DNA from: Limanda limanda
Lineage: Eukaryota > Chordata > Actinopteri > Pleuronectiformes > Pleuronectidae
Direction: 5' to 3'
Assembly (NCBI RefSeq): GCF_963576545.1
Contig: NC_083648.1
Location: forward strand, 16,071,436-16,135,435
Length of the DNA: 64,000 bases
Below, piece by piece: positions 31,601-45,941 of this stretch. Made by a program: the position numbers and the translations under genes. A model generated the notes under the pieces. It saw only the letters and a list, made by a program, of their open reading frames with translations. It did no database searches and was not told the DNA's origin. The number at the start of each line of letters is the position of its first letter. The stretch's first letter is position 1.

Positions 31601-34600
31601 ATGGTGGTGTCAGTGGTGATGATGTTTGTCATGGGCACATTTAAGGAGCAACACTTAGTTGATAATTATTGCACTGGAACACCAACGCCATCGAGGAGCT
31701 ACAGCGGCTCTGGAGACCGCACCGTCAACCAGCACTCTGTAATCACCAAATTTCTCTCACATTCTACCATCCCTCTCTCCTTTTTTCAACCTCTCAGTTA
31801 GTCTTTGGTGTATCTGCTCTTGCTCAGTGAGGATTAACAAGTCACTACCCTGTCTTCTCTCCATGAATTATCTCGCTACATCTTCTCTGTCTGTATCTTC
31901 TAAGCTCTTTTTTCCAGTTTGTCCACTCTCTCCAGGACTAATGTCTTCTACAGTTCAGGTGCACTGGAGTCCTTGAATCCCATCATTAATTCCTCTCTGT
32001 ATATTTTACCCCCCAATCCATCGGCTTGTCTCCTGGTTTCAGGGCCTTTATGGTCCCAGGTTCCTATCTCATATCATCCCATATTCATTCCTCTCTTACA
32101 AGGAACCACTTCTAAGGCTGGAGAGACAAAAGTGGGTCTCGGATGGCTTTGAAGTGACAATGGTCTAGATGGTGAAAGCGCTATTCCTAAAGGATATTCC
32201 AAAACACCGCTGTTCAAAGTGGGATTTTCATTCTAGCTGAGTAGAGGGCACCTTTCAACTTAGAGCCAGTGAAGCTCTCATAATTTTTTGTCTCTCAAAT
32301 CCCCCATTTCCTCTTTTAGCAGACAGAAAAAAAGTTGGAAATGAGGCTTTGAAGGATTCCATAAGAATGTGGATAGCATTTCAAGGGTTAACTTTTACAA
32401 AATGCATCAGCTTCCCCTCCTAATAGGAACAGTGCACATTACAGCATACAGGAGATTGACTATATATGTGATTGAAATATTTAAGAGCTAAAAGTAAATG
32501 GACACAGAGAGGGATACAAAAACCTGCAGTTTACACTTTGATTCCTTTTAAAAGCCATTTCCCAATAACTTTCTCTGTGTTTTTGATGGGGAAACATACT
32601 TTATTGTTTGGGGTTATTGTTTTCAATAAAAGGAATCCGGCTTCCTTTCAGAATCTCTGAGTCTTTATTAGTTTTTAAAAGTGGCAATTACCCTTTAAAG
32701 GTCAAACAGCCAATCAGGCCACTTCCCTCGACTGGCAGTTTTTAATGACCTTACTGTGGCATGCATTAATGACCTGGGTATGCAAGATGTTTAATGCTGC
32801 ATTTACATTCAACCTTTGTTTCCACACTCGCTGTACGCCTGATACATTTCTCTGTTATAAGTCATGTCTGTACAGGTTCAGGTATTTACCTATAGGTATT
32901 ACATAAGGTTATTTGCTTAAGCCTATGCTGTAGTTTTCTGCTATACATTTCTGCAATACGAGTGAAAAATAAAACCATTATGGCCATCACTTGGTAATCT
33001 GTCAAAATCAAGATTTTTTCATGCTGCATGAGCAATACAGTCATTAAACAGCAAAACAATCCATTTAGAATTCATGGCGTTATACTGGTGTGAAAGACTT
33101 GTTTAAACAGAAAACCAGACATCACAGTGCAAGTGTTGTCGATCTGCTATTCCCAGGTTGCTTTCATAAGAACGGAAGCTTTGCTCCACTCCTCTTTCCT
33201 CTCGTCTTGCAGAGCGCCAGCATTCATTCACACTGCAATCAGAGTAGGGGATGGGTGCACCGATACCTAAGTGCCCAGATGGCTAAACACACAAGCATTA
33301 GACCCAAGGGAAGCATCCACGCAAGGAAGGGCATCACATGAGGGCACACACACCCACCCACATTCATGCCAATACGCAAGCTTGACGGATGCAAGGAACG
33401 ACAGCTCTGTAATCAGCAGGTACTGATAGGACCCCCATAGAGAGGAGGGGAGAGAGGGAGAAGAAGATGAGAGGAGAGGAGAGAGGGAGAAGGAGAGGTG
33501 AGGAGAGGGAGAGGGAGAGGGAGAACAAGAGGTGAGGAGAGGGAGAGGAGGACGAGAGGAGAGAAGGACAAGAGTAGAGGAGAGGAAATGAGCTGTCACA
33601 AGGCCCTTCAAAGAAGCATAGGGGGTCTGAATCGGAATTGGATCGCAGTTTTAATGAGAGCCTGTCAGCACCAGGTGCCTGCTGAATGCTGCCCCCACCC
33701 CACCTCAAGAGCGTGCACACACACCCCCCCAACCATACACATATCCTCACTTTGCACTCACTCACACAACCTGGCCCGTGCCATCCACGCTCAGTGGGGT
33801 CTCTCCCTCTCCATTTCCCTCCTCATGAGGAAGAGGCAGATTTACAGATCATCAGGCTGTTTTTCACTCACATGTGATGAAGATACGTCTATGCTGAAAT
33901 CACCAAGTGATTGGAGCGAGGGCCCACGCTGAGTGCACTCACAGACCAATATAGATATGCATAGGCATCATCCATAATTATCTACAATTGACTACAGGAA
34001 ACATGAAATGTGGTAATCATAAAATCAGAGGCGAGATGCTGCAGCTGCCTTGCTGCATATACTCGCACACTCACAGAAACAAACACTGAATTTAAATGTT
34101 AACTCAAGATTGATCAGTGTGTGCTGAAGCCTGAGCTTGTATCTAACCCCATGGTCAACACTTTGTGACTTTCAATACATAACTAACGTTAATTTAAGAC
34201 GAGTCGGACTGTATCCACAGGGCCGGGTGAACGTGTGTTAGTCAGATAAGAGACTTGTTAAAAGGAGACTGATATAATATATTTGATTTTGTTGTAGGTG
34301 ATATATATAAAACTGATTATTTTCTAATCCATCAACGAAATGATTTATATTGAAAAAAATTGTAAATGTGCAATGAAACAAATGTGGCAATTTTTTTCAC
34401 AGTGGTTGGTTATAGAACATAAAACTTTCCATCTCTATGTCAATTTATATTGTCAAAGAACTACTTTTTGTCAATGTAAGGCACAAAGAAGGAGTTAGTC
34501 TGATACAAATGGATGTAGTGTTCACATTTGTGAAACTTCATCAAAAAGAGATAAAATACACTGATTAAATACATGCGCGCAGTACTGATGACACAGAGGT

Positions 34601-34714
34601 TTTATTTGAAATGTGTTAGTATCACAAACAGCCACCAATGGGCAAATTTACACTGGTTGAAAATACAGTACTTCCAGTAACATTAACTGGCCACATTGAT
34701 CCAATGTGTCAGAA
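28641..34714. other. Intergenic, no gene recognised
   Basis: No gene was found. It includes (AC)n at 30460-30482, CA/TG patches near 30580, GAT-rich sequence near 31595-31630 and a 170-base GA-rich tract at 33430-33600 (listed separately). The open frames of up to 177 codons in this tract (for example 30188-30721 minus) have no motif, splice context or compositional support. Confidence 0.5.
33430..33600. repeat. Purine-rich GA tract
   Basis: About 170 bases of almost pure A/G (GAGAGGAGAGGA, GGGAGAGGGAGA units) with only scattered pyrimidines. The strand asymmetry explains the long Arg/Glu/Gly (plus) and Ser/Leu/Pro (minus) open frames seen here, which I do not regard as genes. Confidence 0.85.
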
Positions 34715-34922
34715 TAGATTTCCTCTCCCCCCAACCGGTCGAGGCCACACTGAGTGATTCTAGAGGTTTCTTCCAGTCAATAAGGGAGTTTTAAATTCTC
34801 CACAGTCACCAAAGTGTTTGCTCATTGTGGGAGCTGTACAGCTGAAGGTGTCCTCCTTTTATGTAAAGGGCCTTGAGATGATGTATATTATGATTTGGCA
34901 CTATACAAATAAAATGTGATTT
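34715..34922 (+). repeat. Interspersed-repeat 3' end (same family as 15136)
   Basis: Contains CCCCCCAACCGGTCGAGGC, GAGGTTTCTTCCAGT, AGTGTTTGCTCATTGTGGGA, AAGGGCCTTGAGATGATGTA and TTTGGCACTATACAAATAAAA in order. This is the layout of a very abundant fish LINE/SINE 3' region. It is better preserved than the copy at 15136-15365. Confidence 0.7.
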
Positions 34923-35784
34923 TATATACTGTTTTTATTGGTTATAATCGTTAAAATGAAAAATATGTGTCTTGGTTATAAACAACACATTTATACTGTT
35001 CTATGTTCGTAGGACCAGATTTCCCTTCAACTGTGTGTGTATCTGTGTATGAGTATATATAAATATATATATGTGTGTGTGTGTGTCTCTACTGCAGGTG
35101 AAGTATTGCTCACTCAGCACTGTCCTGCCCCTTGGGCACCACCACACGCCTGCCTGCCTGCCTCCTGTCCAGCCACAATCAATTGCACAGTTCCGCACAG
35201 TCCCACACACAAACACACAAACACACACACAAACACACACACACACACACCTAAACTTTGTCACACACACCCTGACCATTAAGATTTACTCTCGTCATCC
35301 AGCCCATTGATCTGAGGCAGGAGCAGAGAGAGAAAGAAGAGAAAGGAAGAGGAGAGGGAGAGTCTGAGAGAAATATCGAAAGAAACAGACAAACAGAGAG
35401 GTGTTGTCATGACGATTAACCTTGAAGGAACAGTGTCAATGTTAGATTAAGAGGGTGAAGTCACCTCAGGCTTGGTCGGATATATCTGTTTGTATCCCAT
35501 GCTTAAGAACTAATTATGATAAAATTACATATGCAGGAATACCCTTAATGTATTGAAACCACCAGTCATCAAATTCAACGCAGAAATTATTGAATTATAA
35601 AACACAATGTACAGGTATTTCCCTTTAAACGCTTGTGATATAAAGTAATGGAATTCTTATATCTCATACGACATGAAGCCTTTAGCTGGGACAAGGCCTA
35701 TAAGACCTTCATTTTTGAACATCCTGTCTACATTGTTAGTCATGCTGAAAACAGACTGTGCATAGACTGCAGTGTGTATGACTC

Positions 35785-35785
<1 letters not shown>

Positions 35786-35832
<47 letters not shown>
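35786..35832. repeat. (GT)n microsatellite
   Basis: 47 bases of uninterrupted GT passing into a short GA run (to 35840). Confidence 0.95.
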
Positions 35833-35840
<8 letters not shown>

Positions 35841-38809
35841 TATGCGTGTTTGTATAGAAGCGCTGGGAGAGCTGATTCTTTTAACTAACTCAATTCTTTG
35901 CAGACTGTCCAGCAGTATTGAATCAATTCAGGTACTTTTGATTCACCTTTACAAAAATGTCAATTTAGTCTCCAAGAAAATAAGAAATGAAGAGCAGCAG
36001 CATCACAGAACAAGAGAAACGCTGTAGACTCCACAAGATCTTATTTAAAAAGGGCACAGGCCCAAGCCGCTATTAATCTAATCCAAGTGAAGCTGGTTTG
36101 ACTTTCTCAAGTTCCAAGTTACATACTGTTCATGTGCAGTATTTTAAATAATGGTGAATGTGAATTATCGGCTAACATGTTTAAATTCTCACTGGTTGTA
36201 AAGGCATTTCAACAAGCACTTTATCCATTAAGACATATTTCACCAGGTTTTGAGTAGAGCCCAATCAATTAGTATTTTTGGAGGCACATGCCCATATTAG
36301 GGAGTAATGTTGAGGCTTGATATGTCACAGTTTACTCATATATGTTTTTATAAATAACTTTAAATTGAAATGTCTACAACCATACATTTGTTGGACTTAG
36401 CAATTAAGGACAACAGAGAATCAAAACCTGATGCAGTTGAAATTTTGGTTTGCATTTAAAATAAAACTGAGGTGGGGCGCCCGCTCTATCAGTGGAGCTC
36501 AGCAGGCGGCAGAAAACACAGAGGCTGGAGCCCTCTTGCAGTGGTTTCAGGTTTGTTTCCTTCCCGGCCCTTTGCTGCATGTCTTCCCCACTATTTCTGC
36601 CTATTCACACTTGTGCTGTCCTATCAAAAATCCCAGAAAATAGCTTAGAAATAAATAGAATTTGAGTTGCAAAAGTTGAAGGCAAATGTTTCTTACCATC
36701 CAATGTGCCACCATCATCACAAACTTCCCCTGTCATTGCTTCAATGTCAAACTGTAGCCTGTTAATAGTCTCGTCACCTTCCTGTAATACTTTCAAGGAG
36801 GAGGGAAAAAGTATTTCTCTCACTTTTTTTACATGAAGTACATATTTGCATTTTAGGACATTGTGCTCGTTTCACATCTCAGGGGGCTCAGCCGTAAAGT
36901 GGAGTGACAGATTGTCCTTTTCTGTCTCGCAGATCACTTTGGCAAAGGTAGCCTGCTGACAAGAAACACTCTCAGCAATAATAATTACAATGAAGGAAGT
37001 ATTGATAGTTATTTATGGGACGGGACTCACATTAAACAGTCTCATAGATTAGGTGTAAATGCATCAAGTCTAAATGGCGTAATTCAGCGTTCCTTGGATA
37101 TTGCTTTTTCACAGACTTACTTCAACCCATAAGGGCTAATAATTCGTGGGGAGTGAAAGAGGGACAAAGTCTGGCTCTAGCTGCTTTGTTAAGTAGTTGA
37201 GCTTTTTTTTTAGATAAATGTCAAATGCATCTTCCTTTAATGAACAACAGGGGTTAAATCCAGGGCACCCACGCACACACACTCACAAGCAAACAAACAC
37301 CAACGCATTCATACAGAAATTCTTTCAGAAAAACACAGACTGATGCACTCCATCAATATACTAAGATACCACAAGAGAAAAAATAAGCAGGAAAAGAAAA
37401 GCGCTAGAACTGTTTATGTAACTCTGTGCTTGAGCTTTGAGGGAAGAAAAAGAGTCAACAAGTGCTCTATTGTTGCTTTTGTTTGTTCCCACGAAGGTTT
37501 AACAAGAGAGTCTAAGTCTCTTATTGTTCTTTTCCAACGCCACACAGCACGATGAACTTCACAGTATTTAACTCCTGACAGTAACGCACACAGTCAAACT
37601 ACAGCGTGCACGTCTACACACACAGACCTGAGCCCCACACCCCAGCAGAATAAACTACCTCCATGTAATGATACATTATAAAAGAAAAGCAACAGACTTT
37701 GGGTGTAAAAATTTAACTAATTTATCAATATGCTAAGTGAGCACCGGTTTCACAATAAAGCCCGGGAGAGCGTTTTAATGTGACACTGCTGACGCATATC
37801 AAGAAAATTACTAGTTCCTCGCAAACACGCATCATGGGCAGGAATGAGGCACCAAGTTAATTAAGTAGATTAAAACTCTCCAGGCCTTGGCCCCGCCTTA
37901 CAAATATTGACGGATCTGCAATAACAATCTCGGAAAAACAAGAGCAAACACGGAAAGAAGAGGGAGGAGAGCGACAGGAGATATGATGAAATGGGGTAAT
38001 AAAGAAGAAAATCCAAGGACGCAGGATGCCTGCAAACCTGAGAGTGGAGTCAAAGGAGACAAATGGGACACAAATGGATGCAGATGAGATGCAAAGAAGA
38101 ATGACATCAGAGAAAGCAATGAGGCCGAGATGGAGAGACAAAGGCATCAAAGGCTGAGTAATGCTAAATTTATTCCTGTCCGCATCTACTCCATCTAACT
38201 CCTCTCCATTTCCTCAGAGTGCAAACAGCGCTCCATCAACGAGAATCATCTTTCTCTGTTGGGCAGACACACACACGGTCTGTTTTACAGGGTCATTCAC
38301 ACATCCCTCTTTCTCACTCTCATAATCCCAGAGTATCTGTCTGTGTTCAGATGTGGGCTCGTTGACGTTGATATGAATTCTTTACTTAACGGTACTCCTC
38401 TCCTCCCTTCAGCGGAAACAGGATTACTAGACCTCCACTCCGGAGCCCTCCCGACCAGATATGAGGATAGAGAGCAGCGACAAGAAAAGAAGACATAACT
38501 ATCATTCTCCCTATTCCTCACACAGAAAAATGTCTTTGCATGGTTGTTTTTCTTCAACTCAACCTGATGCCTAATCATCACGGTTAAACATCACGTCTGA
38601 CAGAGAGCATTGTAAAGATTTGTGCGTGAACAAGCTTTGCTCTTGTTTGAGCTCAAGTGTTATTTTTCTTATTAGCGATAGAATGACGTGTCAATTGTGT
38701 CTTTTTGTCAGAGGCATTCATCAAACCAGCTTACACTTGACAAACCGTGAATTATACACTGAAATAAAAATGTTGAAAAGCACACAATGTCAACAGAAAT
38801 GGAAAAAAA

Positions 38810-38960
38810 TCCTAAGTGCACCCCCTGTTATAGATCCACAGTTTAATGGGAGTGTCTCTGACCCGTACTACATCCTTCGGCCAAGTTTCATGCTAATCAA
38901 GCAAGTAGTTTTCACAAAATCCTGTTTCCTGACATACAGACAAACACACGCAGACAAATA
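38810..38960 (+). repeat. Decayed fish interspersed repeat, 3' end
   Basis: GGCCAAGTTTCATGCTAATC, then AAGTAGTTTTCACAAAATCC, then TGACATACAGACAAACACACG. This is the CAAGTTTCATG...AGTAGTTTT...ACAGACAAACA arrangement of a common fish repeat tail, similar in plan to 18330-18440. Boundaries are approximate. Confidence 0.5.
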
Positions 38961-39896
38961 CATGACTATCTAAAAACTCACTTCCTAATCTGTCACTTTA
39001 GGTAAAGAAAACATGGGGCCCGTTCTTACACCCGACACAAAACAATGCAAAGCAGGAAGCGGCAAGTGCAATGTGTCTTCCAGATAGACAGTTATCATAT
39101 TTCCGTCCAGTGCCCATTTGATTTAAATAGCAAATGTACTTGCACAAATGAGGTGTGGTCCGGCACATTGTTGATACATTGTTAAATTGAGGTAGTGGAA
39201 AGTAATTCTGCTTTCCACTATATGTTCTGGCATAGACAGTTGGATATTGCACCTGCACTCTGCTTGTTACTCACAGAGATGATCTGCTGCTGCACAAAAG
39301 GAAACCGTTTCATGTGCAGAGAATTGTTCTTTCTTACCTTTTTTTGCAAATCCACCATTATAATAGCAATCTGCCAAGGTGCTAGCACCCCTGGCTCTTA
39401 GAGTGAGTGTGAGACGGCACGTTGATTGGTTTATTGCATGTTGTGTCCAAAACATCCATGATCAATTACAAGACAACCTCTTTGAACCATGCACCTGGCA
39501 CACTGACCCAATTTCCCACCGCTGAACTCACACAAGTGGATCTGGACACACACCATAAGATCAAGTCTCCTACCATGAGACATGTGATGAGTATTGTGTA
39601 TTTTGGACAAATAGTGACTTTAATGAAAAAACAATTCTCAGGGTTCTTTTTAAAGTTGACACCAGAGTATTAAATTGATAGAGCTTTCATGAATGACTGT
39701 ACATACAGTGTGTGTCTGATAGAGGTTTAAGATAGAGGGACAGGTTGATGTAGGAGAGAGAGTGAGAGCACCATGCTCCATCAGTAAATCAGGCCTGACG
39801 GAATGACCTTTGATAACCCCAGACATAAAAGGTTACATGAACGGCAGAGAAAATGGGTGTATCTGTCACTTACTAGGTAGCTATAAATGATGAGTG

Positions 39897-39936
<40 letters not shown>
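39897..39936. repeat. (GT)n microsatellite
   Basis: About 40 bases of GT with one TT interruption near 39911. Confidence 0.9.
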
Positions 39937-42456
39937 CTGATCGAACAAAGAAAACTAGGTGTATCTTTCATTCACCCACAAAACATTAACAATATACTAT
40001 AAAAATAACTTCATATACTTCCTCCTTCTCTGTTAACTGAAGGATACAGAGAATATTGTCTGTGGTGCTGCACATTATTACAGGTAGATCTGTTATATGG
40101 ACTGTAACAAACTGATCGCCACATTTAAAAACAAAACGATTCTCTTTTCAATGGAGAATAACATAAACACACTGTATGTAACATGGTGGTTGAAATGCCA
40201 AATAAGTATTTTACTATATGTCTGTGTGCCTCTAAATAATACAACACCATCGCAGTGCAACCTTTACCCCATTCATCAATGCCTTTGTTGCATTTGCTGG
40301 TTTAACCATCCAGGGTTCTGTTGGTCTGTTGCAATATTGTCTAGGAAAGATCACTTTGCAAAGTATTTTGTTCAGAATTAAATGGCAGCACCTACAAAGT
40401 GCTCCATTGATAAGATATGCAATGAAAATACATTCCACTGTTGGTGAGCCTGTTTGTTTGCTCCCTGAGAGCTGCACCATGACTGCAGTGACCACAGCCA
40501 AGAATAAAGAGAACAGCAGATCCCCAGCTTCAAAGCTGCAGCTTAAAAATTAAGTTTTCAGGTGGTTCAAATCCCGGTTACACATAATTATATTCGCAGT
40601 CATCAGCACCTCTAAGGCACTTTAATAATAAATGCTTTGGTGAAGCGCATGATGGCTGTGCTCAACAGATTCCTTATTATAGCTCGCAACACTAATTTAT
40701 ATCCCAAGCTAACACCAGTTGTCCAAGCCCCTGATACTCACTGAAGTCCCCTATGCCCCCATGGAGCCAAATGTGCTAAATTAAGCTTACTGTATTTTAC
40801 AAACCTCAGCGACCTGTGCTATCTAATAAACTACTAATGGAGGGAAACACAGGCATCTCATTAGAGGGTTGCCAAAAGGCACACAAACACACACACACAC
40901 TCACACACACACAAGAGTTGAAGCAACTTTCTTCTGGCTCTGAGTCGGACATTAATGATGTTCCAACTGGTTTTAACAACTATTTATTTATGGAGGGAGT
41001 AATTTTGCAGCGTAGTGAACCTGATAAAGGTGTTTAGGGAATTATTATGTATTAATCAACCTGCAGTGTCTGTCTTTTTCTGGAGGAGAGAAGGAGAGGA
41101 GAGGATGTCCACACACATGCACACACACACGCACACATTTCTTTTGTAAACAGAGGGGAGACGACTATTTAAATAGCAACTTGGTGACAATGGGCTGTGA
41201 TTGACAGCAGAAGGAGGGGTTTGATGGGAGGATTCTGTCAGCGACTGATAACAGCTGTCGGCTTCACTCACCAGAGAGACAGAGACAGAAAGCCAGAGAG
41301 AGAGAGGGAGAGAGAGAGAACGAGAGAGAAAGAGACGCGCACACACCTAAAAAGATGCACAGTAATGCACCCCTGCATATATTTCCAATTTAAGTTCTTG
41401 CTTGCGTCATTCCTAAGTTACATAATGCATATGGAAATAGGTAGATTACAGAGTCCATCATGTAAATTTCTGTCCTCACAAACAATCCATCGCAGCCTCA
41501 CACTGCTCTGTAGCACAGATGACAAACAGAGATGCAAAGTCTCACACACACACACACACACACACAGACTTATTTAACATTCATCAGAGTAAGGATGGGG
41601 TAATGAACGGGAGTCAACAATGAATTATGGATCATATTCTAATGGTTGACTTACCCTTCTCATTACTGGCATGCTAATGTGATTGGGAAACAAATGATTA
41701 TCAGCTTTATTAGAATGGGAAAATAGCTAAAGTGAGGGCATAGGGCTCATGATCCTCAGGACTCAGTGACTGTTTCACCTGAAGAGAGGAGACTTGACAG
41801 ACGGTAAAAGGGAATCATTCTACACTATCCAAAGTCTCAACATTGTAACTTTATCTATTCTTCGTATTAATAACATTATTCTGGCACATGTTTGAATCTT
41901 ACAAGACACACATTTAACCTGTATGTAGTTATGGTTTGTCTTTAAAGTTTTTTCTTCCAGAAAATGTGTTCAAAGTTAGGAGTATCACATGATTAATTCC
42001 TCCCTGCAACAAAATGCATTTACTAACACTGGTTTCTGCACCAATCTGCACAAAACCTACAGCTCCAAACTGATGTAATACATTGGAGTGCATGCATACG
42101 CTCCCTCGAGCATTTATCACAGCACTGGTCAAGGTGGAGACATCTCCAACAATCCATCTCTCAGCTTATTGGCACCAAAAGACTTGCTTTTATGCTTTGC
42201 GCAGAGATTTATGAGCAACTACAGCCGAGTGTGGCTGCGTGTGTGTACGTGCATGAGTGCATACATTAGCAGCATGCGCACACCTCGCAGTCTGGGAGGG
42301 ATCGGGTTGATGTGCTTATTGACACCTCGCTTCCCTGTGTCCCGTCTCCCCTCCCTCCATCCATCTACCCCTCAATCCATCACCTTCCTTTAAAAGCCTG
42401 TTAGGAAACCCAATACCTTTCATTAGCACAAAAAGATTAGCCTTTTAGCATAAATG

Positions 42457-42458
<2 letters not shown>

Positions 42459-42554
<96 letters not shown>

Positions 42555-42567
42555 GCGTGCGTGTGTT
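42459..42567. repeat. (GT)n microsatellite, about 45 units
   Basis: About 91 bases of perfect GT (42459-42549), then GC-containing variants (GTGTGCGTGC) to about 42567 and a GA run at 42578-42600. It is the longest pure dinucleotide tract in the window. Confidence 0.95.
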
Positions 42568-44729
42568 TGCATGCGTTTGAGAGAGAGAGAGAGAAAGAGA
42601 AGGTGCAGGAGGGATAAATAAAGATAATCAAAGATGGCTGTGCCAGACAACCACTTAGCTTAACCCACAATAAGCTGAGCGCGTACAAACACAATCACAC
42701 AGTTACACATATAGTTACAGGATATTACACAGCTCACAGCGCTGATATTGACGGGTTTGGAGCAGTTTTAAGAGTTTCATCCCATAATAAGACACCCACC
42801 ATTAGAGAAATCTGACAGATGACTTGATGTCTGGCAGGAAAGTAAAGCCGATTATGGATTATTAAAGTCATTGAGTCATCTTAATCTCTTGCTTGCAAAA
42901 TAGTTGGGGCTTTGATGATACAATGAAATGTTGAATAGTTAACTGACAGATTTCAGATGTAATGAAAAATGGATTAAATAAAATTAAAGATGTTGAGAAG
43001 GATTTTGCACTAAATATCCTCCAAGCAATAATTTTGATGAATTACATTTACTATGAGAAAAGACATCTGATCATCAATATACCTTCACAGACATAAGCTC
43101 CTATTGACCTCCATCATCACTCAAGAAAAAGCTTTACCATATTCTGTTGATAAAGGAGAGCAGAGATTACAGAAAAAAAAACTCTTATATGTTTCAATGA
43201 GATTTGTGATGATTTTCTAAGTGTGTGATTGTTTCACACCAGGGAACATGGCTGTTAGGTCATTGAACTGTAAACTGAAAAAAACCACACAAGGTAGGTG
43301 TGAAAGCAACCATTGGCTGCAAAGGATTTGCCATAAAATATTAAACATGATGACTTGTTTGACATCATTAATATCTGTCCTTTTTCTTTAAAACTACGGG
43401 CACAGTGTGTACATGCTCCACAGAGTTATTATATATGAATGAATATATATTCATGTATATGTACATCATGTATATAATCAAATTTAAGTTGAAAATTGGC
43501 CTTTAAATGTGCTGAAGCTTGAAGATCAAAATATGTGACCTTCCAAATGCTGGACTCTATACTATACGACTTGGCCTATTAGACAATATATAATGTCGGT
43601 GACTAACTGCTTTTCCTGCACCATAAATATTATCAGTTATGGAATGATCATTTGCATTTCTGTTACAAGGTGCTTTTAATAAGTTTAATGGTGTAATCAA
43701 CGCTAGGTTTTTACAATTGCAAATTTAGGTCAGAGTATGTCTGCTCCAGTATGTGTTTGCAATGTTTTAACGATCGACTGTGCGCAGCCATTACTCCTGG
43801 GAGCAATAAATATTTGTATTCATTCATAACAAAGTATGATGTACGTACACAGACACACACACACACACACCCACAAATATAAACACAAAAACTCATAGGC
43901 TTCAGAATATGAATCCTGTCCTGTTTATCACACGGACACACACACATTAGGCCCATCTTCAGTAAGCTTGATGGACATTCCATCAGTAAAAACAATACCA
44001 ATGCATTTCCCTTGGGATAAAACGGCAGTCCTGTTAATCTATCAGCCAAACACACCTCACAGCACATACACACCAACAGAAAACACAGTTATTTAACCCA
44101 CTATTTCCCTGGAGAGAGGGTCTTTAACAGTAACAAAGCAGCGTCCAATCACTTACATGCTTTTCCCTGGTGCCACACAAAACAATCTGGAGACGAGATT
44201 ACACACACACACACACACAAACAAAAAAGTACACAATCAGTCAAAAACACACACATGCCTTCACCTAATACCCATCAGCTTTTGGGACGGAGGAAAATCT
44301 ATATTTCATCTGAGAAGCTGAGGTGTTTGTGCGCACGCTGAGTCTGTTTGTCATTAGGCCTAACCCCTGCGGCTCACCTAATCAGGTTGCTGTGTATGTG
44401 TGTGTGTGTGTGTGTGTGTTTAATTCTGTCTGTGAAGGTTTGAGAAAGGAGAGAATATGACTCTTTGTATTTGTGTGTGTGTGGTTGACAGTGGAGAGTG
44501 TAGAGGAGTGGTAGTTGGGGGACACGGAATCGTGCAAGCCCACACTTGAGGCACAATTTAATATATCGATCACAGCATGCTCTCACACAGAGATCAAGGC
44601 TTAACCCTGATCAATGGCTAATCTGTTTGTCTGTGTGTGTGCACTGGTTTGATGCATCATTTCAATTTTTCCAGCATTATTCATAATTTCACACTTAATA
44701 TATTTTACAACCAGGTTCTAACTTCATCA

Positions 44730-45005
44730 TCAAACTTTGATGCTGTGCTAGCAAGGAGATCTATGAGACTCTACTTTTCTAGAATTAGCATGATGTAATG
44801 GCCTTGCATGCCCACGATGCTGACACCACGATAGGCATTTATAATGTTGACCATGATTCCTAAGATTTGCTAATTTGTGGTCAAAAACTTGAATTTTGAT
44901 TTGAGGATGGCTCATCTCATGATAAAAAATCTGAATCACCAAATGTATCTATTGCAAATTGCATAACAATCCATTAAATATCAGTCAGGATATTTAATTC
45001 CAAAA
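44730..45005. repeat. Decayed fish interspersed repeat
   Basis: Fragments such as ATTTTGATTTGAGGATGGCTC, AATTGCATAACAATCCATT and GTCAGGATATTT occur in the order seen in a common fish repeat (where the text reads as ...TTTCATGGCAATCCATCC...GAGATATTTCAGTC). Divergence is high, so this is a tentative call. Confidence 0.4.
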
Positions 45006-45372
45006 AAGAAATATGAACCTCGTTTCCACTTTAGGAAAACTCAAGGGATCACCAAATCATCTTCTGTCTACCCAAAATTATTAAGAATATTAAGTCTGCA
45101 TCAAACTAGTGGCCCAACTAATCAAGACTATGTATGATTGGCAGTGAACAAAAAGAGCAACTTAAAACCGGAGGGGATTGTAGCTTTCTTATAACAAGCC
45201 TTCTTCCTATAATGAGAATTAATTTTCTGGTTCGCAAACATCTCAAAAAAGATTAATGAGATTAAAAGAAATTCTAAATACACAAGCTAATACAATTAAT
45301 ATGATGCATATTTGTCAGTCAAACATAATGAAATGACTAAAAACGCAATATATAGTTCTATAGTACATAAAC

Positions 45373-45941
45373 TTGGTTACATTAAAAATGTGCAGAGTTG
45401 TGGAGGATCTAACAGGCATGCTGAGCTTTCTTATCAGGTCAGCATATGACGCTGTTCCAAGTCCTGGAAATGTACATTTCTGTTATCCCTCAGAAGAGAA
45501 CAGTTACCTCTGTGATGCCCCGAACCACAGCTTGCTGCACAATCTGTCATGCTGCAAGGCAACGTTGATATTGTTGCAGACAGACATTGTTCTGTGATCC
45601 TGTGATCACAGTTTGGAAGAAATCCTTGAGAGGAAGAACAACAGTGAGCTGCCTGTGGCAGGAACTGAAGCCGGTTGGAAGGCATCTACCTGCCCAGTAG
45701 AAGTTGGCTCCAGAGGTTTGGATGGAAATTCCACTCAATGATTTCTAAAGGCACTCCAAATTACTGGGTCCAGGCAGAAGAAAAAACTCAACTCAAAGAA
45801 GAGGCTGAGGAAAATGCGCAAAGAGTTTCTGGCTGTGGCTCAGATGGAAAGAAGCAAAGTGGGACAGAAAAGAATCTTGGGGTCAGCTGCAGGGACCAGC
45901 AGGGAGATGTCCCTACTGACAACTCTGCAGCTGACCTGATG
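45373..45941 (+). pseudogene. LINE reverse transcriptase C-terminal remnant
   Basis: One reading frame is recognisable across the whole span, broken by in-frame TGA stops at 45595-45597 and 45738-45740 and ended by a third at 45939-45941. The first part (AYDAVPSPGN, then LCDAPNHSLLHNLSCCK) matches in plan the zinc-knuckle segment that follows the RT domain of fish non-LTR elements. The last part (KKRLRKMRKEFLAVAQMERS) fits their basic C-terminal tail. No frameshifts are needed. The RT catalytic core is not visible upstream, so the copy is 5'-truncated and dead. Confidence 0.6.

Larger units (their letters stand above)
34923..44729. other. Intergenic, microsatellite-rich, no gene recognised
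   Basis: No exon or known protein was found in nearly 10 kb. Contents include CA/TG tracts at about 35047-35090, 35209-35251, 43851-43870, 44200-44220 and 44397-44419, GA-rich sequence at 41285-41335 and a (CA)n near 41543-41567. Larger repeats are listed separately. Open frames are short and unsupported. Confidence 0.5.

Noticed and set aside
33267..33932. Three long open frames in a GA-rich tract
   Set aside because: Explained by purine-strand asymmetry; no motif and all overlap one another.
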